From the NCBI GenBank assembly GCA_013396655.1, contig WBMV01005970.1, forward strand, positions 396,733-460,732: DNA of 64,000 bases. The letters run 5' to 3'. Below, one piece after another: positions 41,953 to 54,018 of the stretch. This DNA is from Campylorhamphus procurvoides. Lineage: Eukaryota > Chordata > Aves > Passeriformes > Dendrocolaptidae. The notes beneath the pieces were generated by a model. It had not been told where the DNA came from and did no database searches. It was given only the letters and a program-made list of their open reading frames with translations. How positions within the stretch are numbered: position 1 is the first letter of the stretch; each line of letters begins with the position of its first letter. Position numbers and translations under genes: made by a program.

Positions 41953-44900
41953 CCAAGCCCGTGAACCCACTGTGGCAAGCCTGGCCCAAACCCTGCACTG
42001 GCTGAGGTGGGAGGTGGAGGCATTGCCATTATCCCAGTGCCATTTATCATCCTCAGCTCAAAATTGCGTGGGCAGCCTCCATCCTGCCTGTGACGCCAGC
42101 CAGGGGGAAGGATTGATTAAGTAATTTCTGTGTCTTGCAGCCAGCGTGTGTCTAAATAAAAGCAGCGCAAACCTCTCTTGGCAGAGCTGAGCAACGACAC
42201 CTTTCTGGAGCACCTTTCATCTCAACCTCCAAACATCCCCTGGCACATCCCTGAGTGGGCAGGAGCCAGTCTGGGAGAGGTTTGCCAGCAGGAACCATCA
42301 GCAATTCACCTCCCAGGGTTGTAAAGACCAAATGAAATCTGGTTGTGTAGGGGATCTAAGCAAGTTTTAAAGACCAAGAGAGGCTCGGGATGCCTCTGGA
42401 GGCAGCGCTGGTTACACATCAGCTCCCTGGGCAGCTTTTTGCACCGTTTCTGCACAGCTGCTTTTAAAATAGCCTTCACCTCTCAGCAGCCCAGCACTGC
42501 CTCCCACTGCAGAGAGTCCCAATTATCCCCTGGCAGGAGCATTTTTCTCCAAGCTGGAATAAAAGGCGGCTGGTTCACCTTCGCTGCTGTCATGGGAAAT
42601 AATGATCTGTCGGGAACCTTGTTGGATCTCAAGTCAGCCTGTAAATCTGGGTGATGGGGCTGAGTAAGGCTCTGGGATTGCATGTCATGTCTCTGCCCTG
42701 CCAGTGAGCACTGAGTCCTGCCCGGGTGCTGCCTGGGGAAATGACTCTCTTGTTGGCCCATCACTGATGGATGCTGGATGTAACAGGGACTGGAGGGTGG
42801 GTGCTGGGGCAGCCCCCACTCCCTCATCCCAGATGGAGCCCCAGCTGGGAGCAGGGGGATGCCTTGGGCTGTAAAATCCCATGTAGGGGCAAGGTGGGAG
42901 CTGGGCTGTTTTGGGAATGCCAATGCTGGGTGTTAACATAGGTTTGGGTGTGGAATTGGCACCACAAGGTTGTGTAGGGGTAGGTGTATCAGGGATGTGG
43001 GGCATTGTTGGGTCCTGCAGCACTGCTGGTCCTGGCACCCTGACATGCAGCTGGCACCAAGGGATGGAGCTGCTGGGGCAGCAGCAGCTCCTGGAGGAGC
43101 TGGTGTGAAAGAGAAGGGACTTTGTCACATGGAAATGCTTTTCTCTGCCTGTTTCTGGCCGTGGCTGTGCCCAGGCTATCACTGGAGCATCCCTCTGCTT
43201 TCCCAAGCTCTTGCCCAAGCAGGTCTCCAGCACTTGTCCTGGTCTCCCTAGCCAGGACACATTTCTTTTTGGGAGGGAGATCTGAGGAAACAAACATTAA
43301 ATTCACAATTTATTAAGTAGGAGCATGAAGGAGACTGAAGGGGAAGCAGAGCCACTGCCGTATGAAAGAGGTTCTAATTCCTACAGATAATTGCAAAGAA
43401 TAAATCCCCAACTGGGAGGGGGGGAAAAGGGGGGAAATGGTGTCAAAACTATGAATAAACCCAAACAATTAAAAATCAGATGAGATCAGCTGCACCCTCC
43501 AGTGCTGGTGAATGGGACAGTTTAACAGCCAGACCAGGAGTGTGGGGAGCACCTGGGGTCTCCTTGGGGTGGGGGGTTGGACCTTTTGATGGCATCTCTG
43601 GTGGCATCCAGCCAGCAGAGCCTCCTGAAGATTTGCATTTCTTTTCCTAACCTGTTTTCTTGCAGTTGTGAAACCAGGACAGGCGTGTCAAAAGAATGAT
43701 ATCGCTCTGGAAATCCATTTTCCTTACCTAGCAATGTGGAGCCAGGGGCGATTTTTGTTTCTGAGCCTCACTCTTCTTAGTAATTCCACTCAGAACTTTC
43801 TGGAGTTGGTTGGGATTTCCCCCTCCCCCTGTTTTTAATGTTGAGGGCATCAAAACCTTGCTGTGCCGGTGCGAGGGGGATGCAGGATGGGAGGGTGGTT
43901 GGTCCTTACCCTCACAGCATCCTTTTGCCAGCTGGGCACCTCTCCCTGCCCCAGCATCCTGCTCTGTGGAGTCAGCCCGGGGCAGCAATCTGGGCTGTAA
44001 ATCACAGCCGAGGGAGGTAATAGCGCTGCTCTGCTCTTATCTGGGGCTTTATTAGGAAATCGTTAAAGTGGCTTTTCCCTCCTGATCCTCTGCTTATCAG
44101 CAGCCGGGTGAAATGGCAAATCGCATCCCCGGCGTGGACAGTCCAGGCAGGAGAAACCCATTTATTTCCCCTAACGGGTTTATCGGTAGATCAAGGAGCT
44201 GCTGAAGATGTAAGCACCGGTGGTTATTTCCCCAGGTGATGGATCTAGCTGCCACACAGCCCAACCTGCTGCCTGACAGGGGAGTCTGATGGACCCGTGC
44301 TCGGGGCTGCTGGCTCATGCATTTCAAGGTCTTGCTTTAATTGAGTCCTGTCTCCCTGGTGTCACGCTTTTTTTCTTTTCTTTAATATTATTTTCCCCCT
44401 TTAGAAAGACTTCCCAAAATAAACTAATGCGTTTAATCTCCTGTCCCCTTCTCTCATCTCCCCCTCGCTTTGGCAAAGCCAGAGCCGTAAAGAAAGTGAA
44501 CAAATTGAAAATCTGTCCTCAGATTTATTGAGTGAAAAGAGCAGTGACATTTTTTGCCTTCTTTTTTCTTTCTTTTCTCTTCCTCTTTTGGTCTGGCAGA
44601 AGGGACTTGGATTGGGGGTGAAACTCCCTTTCAGAGCTGTGGGGCTGAGCGCTCCATTTTATCAGTGGTGCCCAGTGACACTCATTGTGGCTCGTTAGTG
44701 GAAATCCATTAAAGCTCCGGATCGATATTTTCTCGGGAGAGATAAGGCCCATTCAATATCATTCCTCAGGCAGGCAGAGAAATACCAACGAGCCATCCAC
44801 AAACCAGAGCAGAGTTGCTGAGGGTGCAGATTCTCTCACCAGTGCCTGCAGGAGGAGAGGATGGGACATCCCCCAGCCCAGGGAGTGTGGAACCTGAGCC

Positions 44901-45801
44901 AAGATCCAGCCCTCAGCAGCCAGGTCTTCTGGAAAGGGGGCAAAATTAAAGGTTGGGATGATAGGGAGAGGGGGGAGTGTTTTGGAGGGCTTAGGTGGCT
45001 CTGTGGGGTTTCAGCTCTAGCCAGGGCCCCTTGGCACAGGTGCCAGTTGCAAAGGACTGCAAGGGGGCAAAAACAGATGACTAAAATCCTTATTCTCAAC
45101 ACGTGGCTGCTGGTTTTGGGATGCTGAAGGGGCTGGAAGGCTGTTCAGCCCATCTCCTCCCCGTCTTTCAGAGGGCTCCCACCAGCTCTCACCCCCTGGA
45201 ACTCAGCTCCCAGTAGAGACCAGTTAGAACCAGGACAGGGGTTTGCTTTCAGTGTCGGAGCAAACTGCCAGAGGTATCAGCGCTCCTCTAAATATAAACC
45301 AGAAAACAGGAAATAATGATCTGTTCTAATTTAGCTCCTTTCATCTAAGGAGTCAAAGCATCTGACAGCATCACTAAGAAATATACAGGGGAAGACTTTG
45401 CAACCTGCATGGAAATGGAGCCACTTCAGAGGTTTCTGTGCAGCTTTTTACTGCAGGTTCCATTGCAACACCTCTCTTGCCAGCCCCAATCCCTCCTCAA
45501 ATTCCCCCAGTTTCATGTCACTGAGACCAGGACCTGAAAAGTCAGCCTGGGAAGGGGTGATGCTCTTGCAGCTTTGACACCGTGCACAACTGGCTCGACG
45601 CCCCCAAGCGTGGAGGAGTGTTTATTTAATCAATTAATTGAATTAATTAATTTTCAGGAGAGTGTTGAGAAAAAATAATGGGAAGTGCCAGCAGCCCTGC
45701 CAGCTGTCTGGCTGTGCAGCAGTGGGAACAGGGGCATGAGCCATAGCTGTGGCTCAGGGGAACACCGTGAGCCTGGCCATGTGGTGCTGGGGCAGATGGG
45801 A
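41953..45801. other. Intergenic or distal 3' flank
   Basis: No gene or repeat family is recognised. AATAAA occurs at 42155-42160. AT-rich, CpG-retaining stretches lie at about 43270-43470, 43980-44240 and 44660-44800 and could be regulatory. A TTAATTAATT-type run is at 45626-45655. Confidence 0.65.
42155..42160 (+). terminator. Candidate distal poly(A) signal AATAAA
   Basis: The context is gtgtctaaataaaagcagcg, 1.67 kb after the stop codon. No strong GT-rich element follows immediately. It could end a longer MGAT5B 3' UTR that includes the CR1 fragment at 41731-41952. Confidence 0.3.
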
Positions 45802-46290
45802 ATCACAAAACCATGGAAAGGTTGGGGTTGGAAGGGACCTACTCCCTGTCACAGGCAGGGACACCTTCCACTAGACCACGCTGCTCCAAGCCCCATCCAG
45901 TCTGACCTTGGACACTTCGAGGGATGGGGCTGCCACAGATTCTCTGGGCAACCTGTGCCAGGGCCTCCCCACCCTCACTGTTACAAATTTCTTCCTTATA
46001 TCTAGTCTGAAACGATTCTCTTTTAGTTTAAAGCCATCACCCTTGTCCTATTGCAACAGCCCCTGCTAAAAAGTCTGTTCCCATCTTTCTTACAAACTCC
46101 TCAAAGATCTCCCTGAAGCTTTCTCTTACCCAGATTGAACATCCCCAGTTCTCCCAGTCTGTCCCCAGAGCAGAGGGGCTCCAGCCCTCAAATCATCTCC
46201 GTGCCCTCCTCTGGACCCACTCAAACATGTCCATGTCTTTCTTGTCCAGATGTTGCAAGTGGGAAGACCTTGATCTGGACCATTCCAGCC
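45802..46290 (-). mobile_element. CR1 LINE 3' fragment, antisense, about 490 bp
   Basis: The plus strand shows cacaaaaccatggaaaggtt, then ggggttggaagggacctact, cacgctgctccaagccccat, aatttcttccttatatctag, cagttctcccagtctgtccc and tcaaacatgtccatgtcttt. The order of blocks is that of a longer CR1 3' segment in reverse complement. The right edge is approximate; similarity may continue to about 46470. Confidence 0.92.
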
Positions 46291-49200
46291 ACACTTCCCT
46301 GAGCACACCCAGCTGCTGCAGAGCCCGGGCACTTGAACTGCTGTGTCTCCCCTTTCCTGGCACTGCCAGTCCTGCACCTCTGCTGTCCACTGAGCCCCTG
46401 TGTGTGCTTTGCCCCAGGTCCTTTGCTCTCACCAAGTTTGGCACACTGGCATTTCCCTGCCCTGGAAACTAAAGAGTTTCCAGGTATTCTGCCAGTTTTA
46501 CGTGCAGGCATCCTCTGTCACCCATCCCACGGTGCAGCAGCTCCAATGCAGCTTCAAGAAATATGTTTTTTGGCTGTCCCTGAGCTCCTGCAACGTTGCT
46601 GTCCCTCTGCAAAGGCTCATTCAGGTTTGGCATTGAGGTCTAACCCTCCCCACGTTGGTTCCTGTCTCCACATTTTGCCATCTCTGCATCTGGGTCAAAC
46701 CATGAGCTGTGACTGGGTGCTGAAGTGGAGCCCAGCTGGCTGTCACTGCCAGTGGCAGTGTCACTGCAATCTCTGTGTCATCACGCAGCAGTGACAGCCC
46801 TCTGCCCTTCCAGCTGTGCCCAGGTGTGGCCAGGCAGGGCTTGGCCTTGGGAGCAAGAAGTTCATAAAAGAAATGTGGGAGGCAATGGATTTCCACACTT
46901 AATTAACTCAACAAATTAATCCCGATTAGAAGCTGTAATTGGGATTATAATGTTTAATCATCTTTCCCTCCAAGCCATAACTGCACTATCTGTCTTAACT
47001 ATATTATAAAAGGGTAGGACACGGAGTGATGTGTCTCTGACATTGGACCTGCCACTGCTGCCACCCAGGCACACCCTGAGGGGATCAGATTGGGTCTGGT
47101 CCCCCTGACATTCTGCTCCCCAGGGTGGGGGACAGGTCAGGGACCATCACTGTGTGACCCAATAACCCCCTGCAACTGAATTGCACCATCCCCACTTCTC
47201 CAAGAACCCTGTGAATTCGGCTGCTCGAGCTCCTGTTTGACAGGTTTCCTACCAGAAAACTGAAGTGCAGGGAATTTTCATGGACTTCTCCACTGCTGCT
47301 TTATGCTAAGAAGAGCCTGACTGAAAACATCTGCTTGTTCTTCTTTTTCTGAGCACATTAATAAAACAGTGTTCTCCCGTGACGGGTTGGTCTCAGCAGG
47401 AATATGGAGCAGCCCTTTCCTCCTGCTCTGCTCTTGATCACATTTGTTGTCCCACTGGTGCCAGTGGGCTCTGGACCAGTTGGATTCCAGAGGTGGCTCA
47501 GGACTAAGTCCAGCCCTGGCTCCAAACTGCCCCTGCTTCCCCTCTTGCTCCCTAAAGCCCACCCAGTAAAACCCCAACACCCCTTCCCTGCACCCCTCTC
47601 CTGCTCATGGATGCTCCTCTCAGAGCATCAGAGCACACCCTCGCTGTCACCTTGGGGAATTTTCTGGAGCCATGGAATGACAATCATGCCCAGCAGCCAT
47701 GACCTCCCACCTGGGCACTGGGAAAGATGCTGCCAGTGCCAGTTTGGCTGTAGATTCTTTCCTGCCCTACTGAGGACTGGCCAAGGGGCTGAAAGGTGAA
47801 CCCTTGGAAAGGCTTAGCCCAAAGCACTGGCTCCCACCATGGCCCCAAAAGGATTATTGGATGTCCAGTGTCCAGGATGCATCAAAGCAGTCGGGCAAAG
47901 CTCTGTTAAATGCCTCAGAGAGGACAAACTCACTGAGAAAATCACTCCTGCCAATATTTAGCAGCGCAGAAAATACAGGATTATACTCCTTATGTTTGGC
48001 TCAGCGTTATCCAAAGCCGCAGAGAACTTGAGCCCCGCAGATCCCAGGGATGTCTTCCATGCCAGCCTGTTTTGCTGCAGAGGGAGGGGGATGCTGTTGG
48101 CATCCTCCTCCTCCTCCGGCCGCCTCGGCACAGCCGGTGCCTTCACACCTGCCCCCCTCCATCCAGCTCCTCCATCGCCCACGAGGGGCTCCGTTGGCTT
48201 TGGAGTTGCTATTTCAGTCGGGTGTTTTTGTTGCGAGCGTTGTTGAACAGGGAAAATAAAAACTCGAGGCCCCTGGTGGTATTTTTAGTCCCGTATCGGT
48301 GACTAGCTCGGAACCGTCAGCAGGACTGTGAAATAACATTAATCTGCATCTGCCGTGCGTCATTTTTTACAAAGCCTGTCTCCTTCTGCTACCAGAGGGA
48401 TGGGTTTACAGCCCTCACTTTGGGAGAGCGCCAAGTACCTGCCAGGCAGCCCCAGTGCTGTGGGAAACCAGCAGGGATGGGCTGAGGGCAGGCAGAGGGA
48501 AGAAAATGGGATTCTCGTTGAGTTTGAAGTGAGCTTGTGTCTCATCTTGCCACTCACCCACAGGTGCTGTCTGTGCAGGTGTAGTGAGCTGCACTCGTTG
48601 TACTGGTTTGCTTGCAGGACAGAGCTGCTGGGAGAAACTGGGGGAGCTGCTGGGGACTGAGGGGAAGCTCTCAAGCAGGGGGGAGCTGCTGTGGAACCCC
48701 TGAGCTGCCCCCCACCACCCTGGGTGGGGAGGGAGAAGACTTATTGCCATGGAGACTGATGAGGGAGTTGAAAACTGGCTTGCATAGAAACCAGTTTGGG
48801 AGCCTCTGGGTTGTGGGGATGGTGGTCCATGTGGCATGGGATGGATAGGGCAGTTGGATGCTCCAAGGCAGGGCTGAGCCCCACTGCATTCCCCTAAATG
48901 AGCTATCAGGGGCCAAACTGCAGAAATACATTCCAAACTGGGCAACTGAGCAGCCCAAACTGGAGTAACGTGGGCTGATGGGGAAAGAGCTGATGGATAT
49001 TTCTGGCTCTTGGCCACCAACCTGCCAACGCTCAGGACTGAACTGAGCAGGAACAGGAACACTGAAGAGCTGAGGGTGGAACTGCAGCACGAGACATCTC
49101 CCAAGAGAAGTCACAGGGGCTGGGAGGGAAGAGCAGGGCTGGGGTGAGGGGTGGCAGGAGCAGTGGGGAGGATGGAGGATGCTCTCTGCTTGGCAGCAGT

Positions 49201-49371
49201 GAGGGGATGTGAACAGCACTGACCAGCTCTTCCTCCCCACCCAGAACCAATAAAGCATCTCCTGTTTGGGTTTTCTGTTTGGTTTGCTGCCTAAACCAGA
49301 ACTTTGGGAAAATGGGAGAGGCCCCATCAGCTCTGGGCTGAGCCTCTCCTTTGCAAGAGGGAGGTGTCCTC

Positions 49372-49384
49372 GGGGGGGGGGGGG
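49372..49384 (+). repeat. G13 homopolymer
   Basis: Thirteen consecutive G's follow gaggtgtcctc. A C11 run lies 165 bases downstream at 49549-49559, so the two could pair or be mis-sequenced. Confidence 0.9.
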
Positions 49385-49548
49385 ATTGAGGTGGCTTTTG
49401 TCACACCTTTATTGGACCTCACAGCAATTTTAAACAGTCCAGAATGCTTTTGGCCCTTCCAGCTTTGCTCCTGGCACAGACCTGGCTGGCATATATGGGC
49501 TGGCAGGGTCTGAGGGTCACCCACAGCAAAGGAGAAGCAGTTCTGTGT

Positions 49549-49559
49549 CCCCCCCCCCC
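49549..49559 (+). repeat. C11 homopolymer
   Basis: Eleven consecutive C's sit between ttctgtgt and ttttccctgc. Confidence 0.9.
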
Positions 49560-52500
49560 TTTTCCCTGCATTCAGCAGCATCTCCCCACCATCAGCTGGC
49601 AGAGGGATCCTCCATGTGCAGGTATGAGCACCTCTCCACTAGCTGGTATTTCTCCAACCACCCACACACCTATTTTATGAGCACAAAAGCACTCACTGAC
49701 ATTTGCAGTCATTATTTTCTGCTGTGAAGCTGCTGGGTCAGATGTGACACTGGCCATGTCCTCTTGCTCTGTGGTGGGGGAAGCTGCCCCAAGTCAGGAC
49801 ATCCTCCCATCCCAGACATGCCCCTGCAGGGCCAGAGGATGCTCTGGCTGTGAATTCCAGGACTATCTCTATTTGTGATGGGATGAATTGATGACAAAGA
49901 ATGGTAGCAGGAGAGGAGATGAGGGTTCCTCACAGCTGTGGTCCTAAAAGCACCTATCTGCCCTTGTTCCCTATTCCCAGCAATCTGGACACAGTAGCCT
50001 GGGGCCAACCTGATCTCTAGTGAGCCCATCCCATGGAGCAGGGAGGGTGGGAACACCTGGTGCCTACAAAGGGTTGTTAAAGAGTAGATTTGGGCTGTGC
50101 TGCTGCAGGTGGGCAGTCTGGGCTGTCCTGGAGCTTGGCTGCAGGAGAGGGATGGTTGGGAGCCCTGAGGCTCCTCAGGGAGTTGACAGCCCCATCCCTG
50201 TGCCCCGTGGGGAGGGTTGGGGTGGTGTTGGCAGCAACATGGGTGATGGTCTGGGGGCTCTCGGGGGTCTCTTTAGGCTCAGAAGCCAGACTGAGCTGGG
50301 CAGACTTGTGGCCAGGACCCCAAGGTTTGGAGGTAGATCCTTCTGTAGATTAAAGGGCTGTGCCCCCCCCTCAAATGCTGTGCTGGTGCCCAAGAGCTGA
50401 GTTTCCCCTGACAGGGGCCGAACTCAACTCTTGTGCTAACTGCAACCTCAGAATGGCCTTTAATTTTTAATGCTTCAATAAAACAGTAATTATGAACACT
50501 GGAATCGGGTGTTTTTTAAGCACAAAGTATTAACTTCGTGGGGTTTAATTATTCAGCAGAAATTAATGAAAGTGGTGCTGGATCCCGTTAGCTTTTCCTA
50601 GCAGGGCTGGTGCCCATCTGCTGTGCAGGGAGGAGGGCTGGGGGTAGGATGGAGCCCATCACTGGTGCCTCAGGGTTACTCAGGAGCGACGGGGTGCTTT
50701 AGAATCCAGGGCAGAGGTGTGTGTGGGACCAACACACTGGGCTGGGTCAGGGTGAGGAGAGTTCTGTCCTTCTAGGGGGCTGGAGGACCCCCTCACTAAA
50801 TGGCTCCTTCTCTACTCCCTGCAGGATTTGCAGCCCAGGCAGTGCAGGATCTCTGGGAGGTCAGAGACTGCTGTGACCTGAGTGATGCACTGGAGTCTGT
50901 GCTTTAACCACAGTGGGGTAGCTGAGACAGGTGGAAAGTCAGGAGATGACATGACCCTGTGGTTGCCTCCCACCCAGTGCCTGCCCCCTGACTGGAAGGG
51001 GACTCAGGAGCTCCAAGTCTGTGTTTTCTGGAGTTTTCTGCCACCTGAATTGTGCTCTGAGTTCCCTGGGAAGGTTTCAGGTTTGCTTTTAATTACTCTG
51101 CCCTGGCACAGTGTATTTCAAAAGCACATTTGATGGGCAATGGTCTGTTGAGACCCAGAGAGCTCCCAGGACTGCTTAAATATAGCAAAGCAGTTGGTGT
51201 CATGGCAAAGCTTGTGGATTTGGGCTGGGTGATGTCGGACCCCCTCCCTGTACAGGGTAGCAGTGGGATGGGGAAAGCCTTGATGGAGGAGAGAAAGGGA
51301 TGGGGAAACGGGGGGATAAAACACTCCCTGTGAGGAGTGAGATGGGGCCTGCTGGGGTTCTCCAGTTCCTTCCACCCACATCTCATCCCCAAAGCCCCTT
51401 CTCCATGTAGGCATCAGCCAGTCACATCATCCCATCCTCAGCAGCATATTCGTTGGATGAGGTCTCAGGGAACCAGGTTTGAAGAAAAACAAGTTGTTCC
51501 TGTTAATAGTTCACTGTCATAACTTCATCAGTAAGTCAACCTGTGTGCAGTGGGATGGTAAGAAAACAGTGAGAGTGAGGGCTCCTGGCGAGATGGAAGT
51601 GGAAATGGCTGATTGTCACGGCTGGGGGAATGAGCTGAAGTGAGTGGAGGAGGTGAGGGCTGGTGGGGGGAGTAGGGTGGTGATGAAGGCTCTGCTGATG
51701 AGGTGCTGGGGATGGCGAAGGAACGTGGACTCATTTGCAAGGGAAATGAAATTATCACCTGCTTCGACTGCTGTCCTCACACCACAGAGCCTGATGAGCT
51801 GTGCAGGGAGGGGGCTGGCGTGGGTGGCCCTGGGAGCACCCAGTACCCTGGTGTGGGAGCAGGTCCTCATGCAGGAGGGGCTGCTGTACCCCCCGAGGGT
51901 CTGGGGTGATGTGCTGCCAAGGGATGGGTTTGTTATTTCCCTTACCAGCACTCTACCCATCAGAGTATCATCTTGCCCTGTTCAGGCTGTATTTAGGGAT
52001 GGTCACAGGAGTGGATGGTGGTCAGCCACTCCTGGAATAGGAGTGGTGGGATAAAGGGAGGAGATGACACTGATCAGGAGGACATCTCTGCTGAAGCAAG
52101 TGCATCCTGGTGCAGTGATGCTCAGGGCACTTGTGTGTGACATTGCTGTCACACAGAGTCGTGTCCCCAGATGGGTCTCATCACATCTGTGGCAGTGGTT
52201 TTGGCTTGCCTGCACATGCTGGGGATGGGGGGAACTTCTGCCTGGGGTGGGACAGCAAGACCATCCCTTGGGGCACAGGTCAGGGCCTCCAGCCTGTGCT
52301 GGGTATAACCAGCTTCATGCCTTGCTGGGGATGCTCCTCTTCTGTAATGTGAATATTTTCTCATTCCCACCCCATAAATAGGGCAGGCATCAGTGGTTCC
52401 TGGGTAGGAACACAGCCCCCTGGTCTCTGTCAGGGTGATGTTTGCTGGCCTGGGATGAGAAGGGGATTTGGCTCAAACCAGGAGCATTGGTGAGGGAAGG

Positions 52501-53726
52501 GGTGATTTAACTCTCAGTTAATGAGTTGTGGCAGTGCTGCTCTGGGTGAGAGACCCGATTGCCCCCCGCCGGCTCCACAGAGAGAGTTCACAGCCCTGTC
52601 ACCAATCATTTGGGGCATTTTATTTGGTCTAACTTTGATTTAACTCCAGTAGATTATAAAGACAAAAAGTCATTCCAAGGCATTTTACTCAGAGGGGGGG
52701 AAAAAAGGCCAAACCAGGGTAGTTTGATGTTGTCAAAATGATTTCCCACTCCTTCAAAATAATCTCACAAAACTGACCCAGATTTTACAAGGCACTCCGG
52801 TTTTCAAAGAGCTGCCTGTCTGTGCAGGAGATGGGTCTGTAAAATATAAATATTTTTTCCCCTCTTAGTAGTTTCACAGAGCCTGTGCATTGCCTCAATC
52901 CTGTGGGATCTGTACAGGCGTGATGCTTTGTGGGAACCACGATCCAGCCCCTCAGCTCACCCCAGAGCTGTAAAGCTGCTGTGATGCTCCAGGAATGAGG
53001 TGAGATCCTCCTGGCAGAGGGTACAGCATGTCTTCATGTGCAGGAAGGATGGAAAACCCCGGGTCACAGCCAGGTGTGACAGCAACGCTCTGTCCCAGCT
53101 GTCGTGCAGAACAGCCCATCCTTTGGTTTTTGGGAAGCTCGGGCTGACACAGGGGGTGGGTGGAGGCGAGCAGAGGATCAAAACTCATTGGTGATGTCGT
53201 GCCCTGGAGCTGCCTGGAGTGGCAGGGAGAGCTGAAAGCTTTCATTTGAGAGAGGATTGTTAGCAGGGTGATGGAGAGGCCAGCGCTGGGTTAATTGCTG
53301 CTTCCTTGTTTATTTAGTTAATTGCCTGGGTGCTGGAGAAGAAGGGAAAGGCAACCCTGTGCTGTGTATCCTGAGAACAAGCAGGGCTGGCTGGCACTGT
53401 GCTCCCAGCTGATGGGCTCCTGCTGCCCACTTGCTGGGCTCACCACACTTTTCGAGAGTTAATGGAGGTGGGCAGAGCTCTGGGAGCAATTCCAAGAGCT
53501 CCCAGCTAAACAGCCCAGCTTGACCTGGGGACATGAAGTGTGTAGGTGCATGGGGAAAGAAAGCAGAGCTGTAGGAACATGTGAAATGAGCATGGTAATG
53601 GCTACGGGTGCATCTCACAGGATGCCAGGGCTCTGTGCCCCGTGCTCGCCCACCTTGGCCGTGCCCTGCTCGTGAGAATGTGAGCACTGAGTTTCCTGGC
53701 AGGAGATGGAGCCCAGGAGCACCAGG

Positions 53727-54018
53727 GGGACTTTTGACAAGGGTATGGAGTGGTAGGACAAGAGGTGATGGCTTCACACTGACAGAGGGCAGGGTTAGAT
53801 TGGATATCAGGAAGAAATTCTCTGTGAGGATGATGAGCCACTGGCACAGGGTGCCCAGAGAAGCTGTGGCTGCCCCATCCCTGGAAGTGTCCAAGGCCAG
53901 ACTGGGTGGGGCTTGAGGCAGCCTGGGACAGTGGAAGGTGTCCCTGCTCATGGGATGGGTTGGAATGAGATGAGCTTTAAGGTCCCTTCCAGCCCAAGCC
54001 GTTCTGTAATGCTCTGAT
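53727..54018 (+). mobile_element. CR1 LINE 3' fragment, sense
   Basis: The plus strand reads ggggacttttgacaagggta, gggttagattggatatcagg, aagaaattctctgtgaggat, tgcccagagaagctgtggct, gcttgaggcagcctgggaca and ccttccagcccaagccgttc. This is the sense orientation of the CR1 3' end. It is the only long sense copy in the window. Confidence 0.93.

Larger units (their letters stand above)
46291..53726. other. Intergenic, 7.4 kb, no recognised gene
   Basis: No coding exon or repeat family is recognised. AATAAA signals on the plus strand at 49249-49254 and 50477-50482 are each followed by T/G-rich sequence. A G13 run is at 49372-49384 and a C11 run at 49549-49559. The stretch at about 47990-48360 is relatively CpG-rich and could be a regulatory element. 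Open frames here lack any family resemblance. Confidence 0.65.

Noticed and set aside
47958..48182. Minus-strand frame with an acidic run (EEEED) in CpG-richer DNA
   Set aside because: No recognisable protein family, no convincing splice sites, and a plus-strand frame of equal quality overlaps it. Treated as composition, perhaps a regulatory CpG patch.
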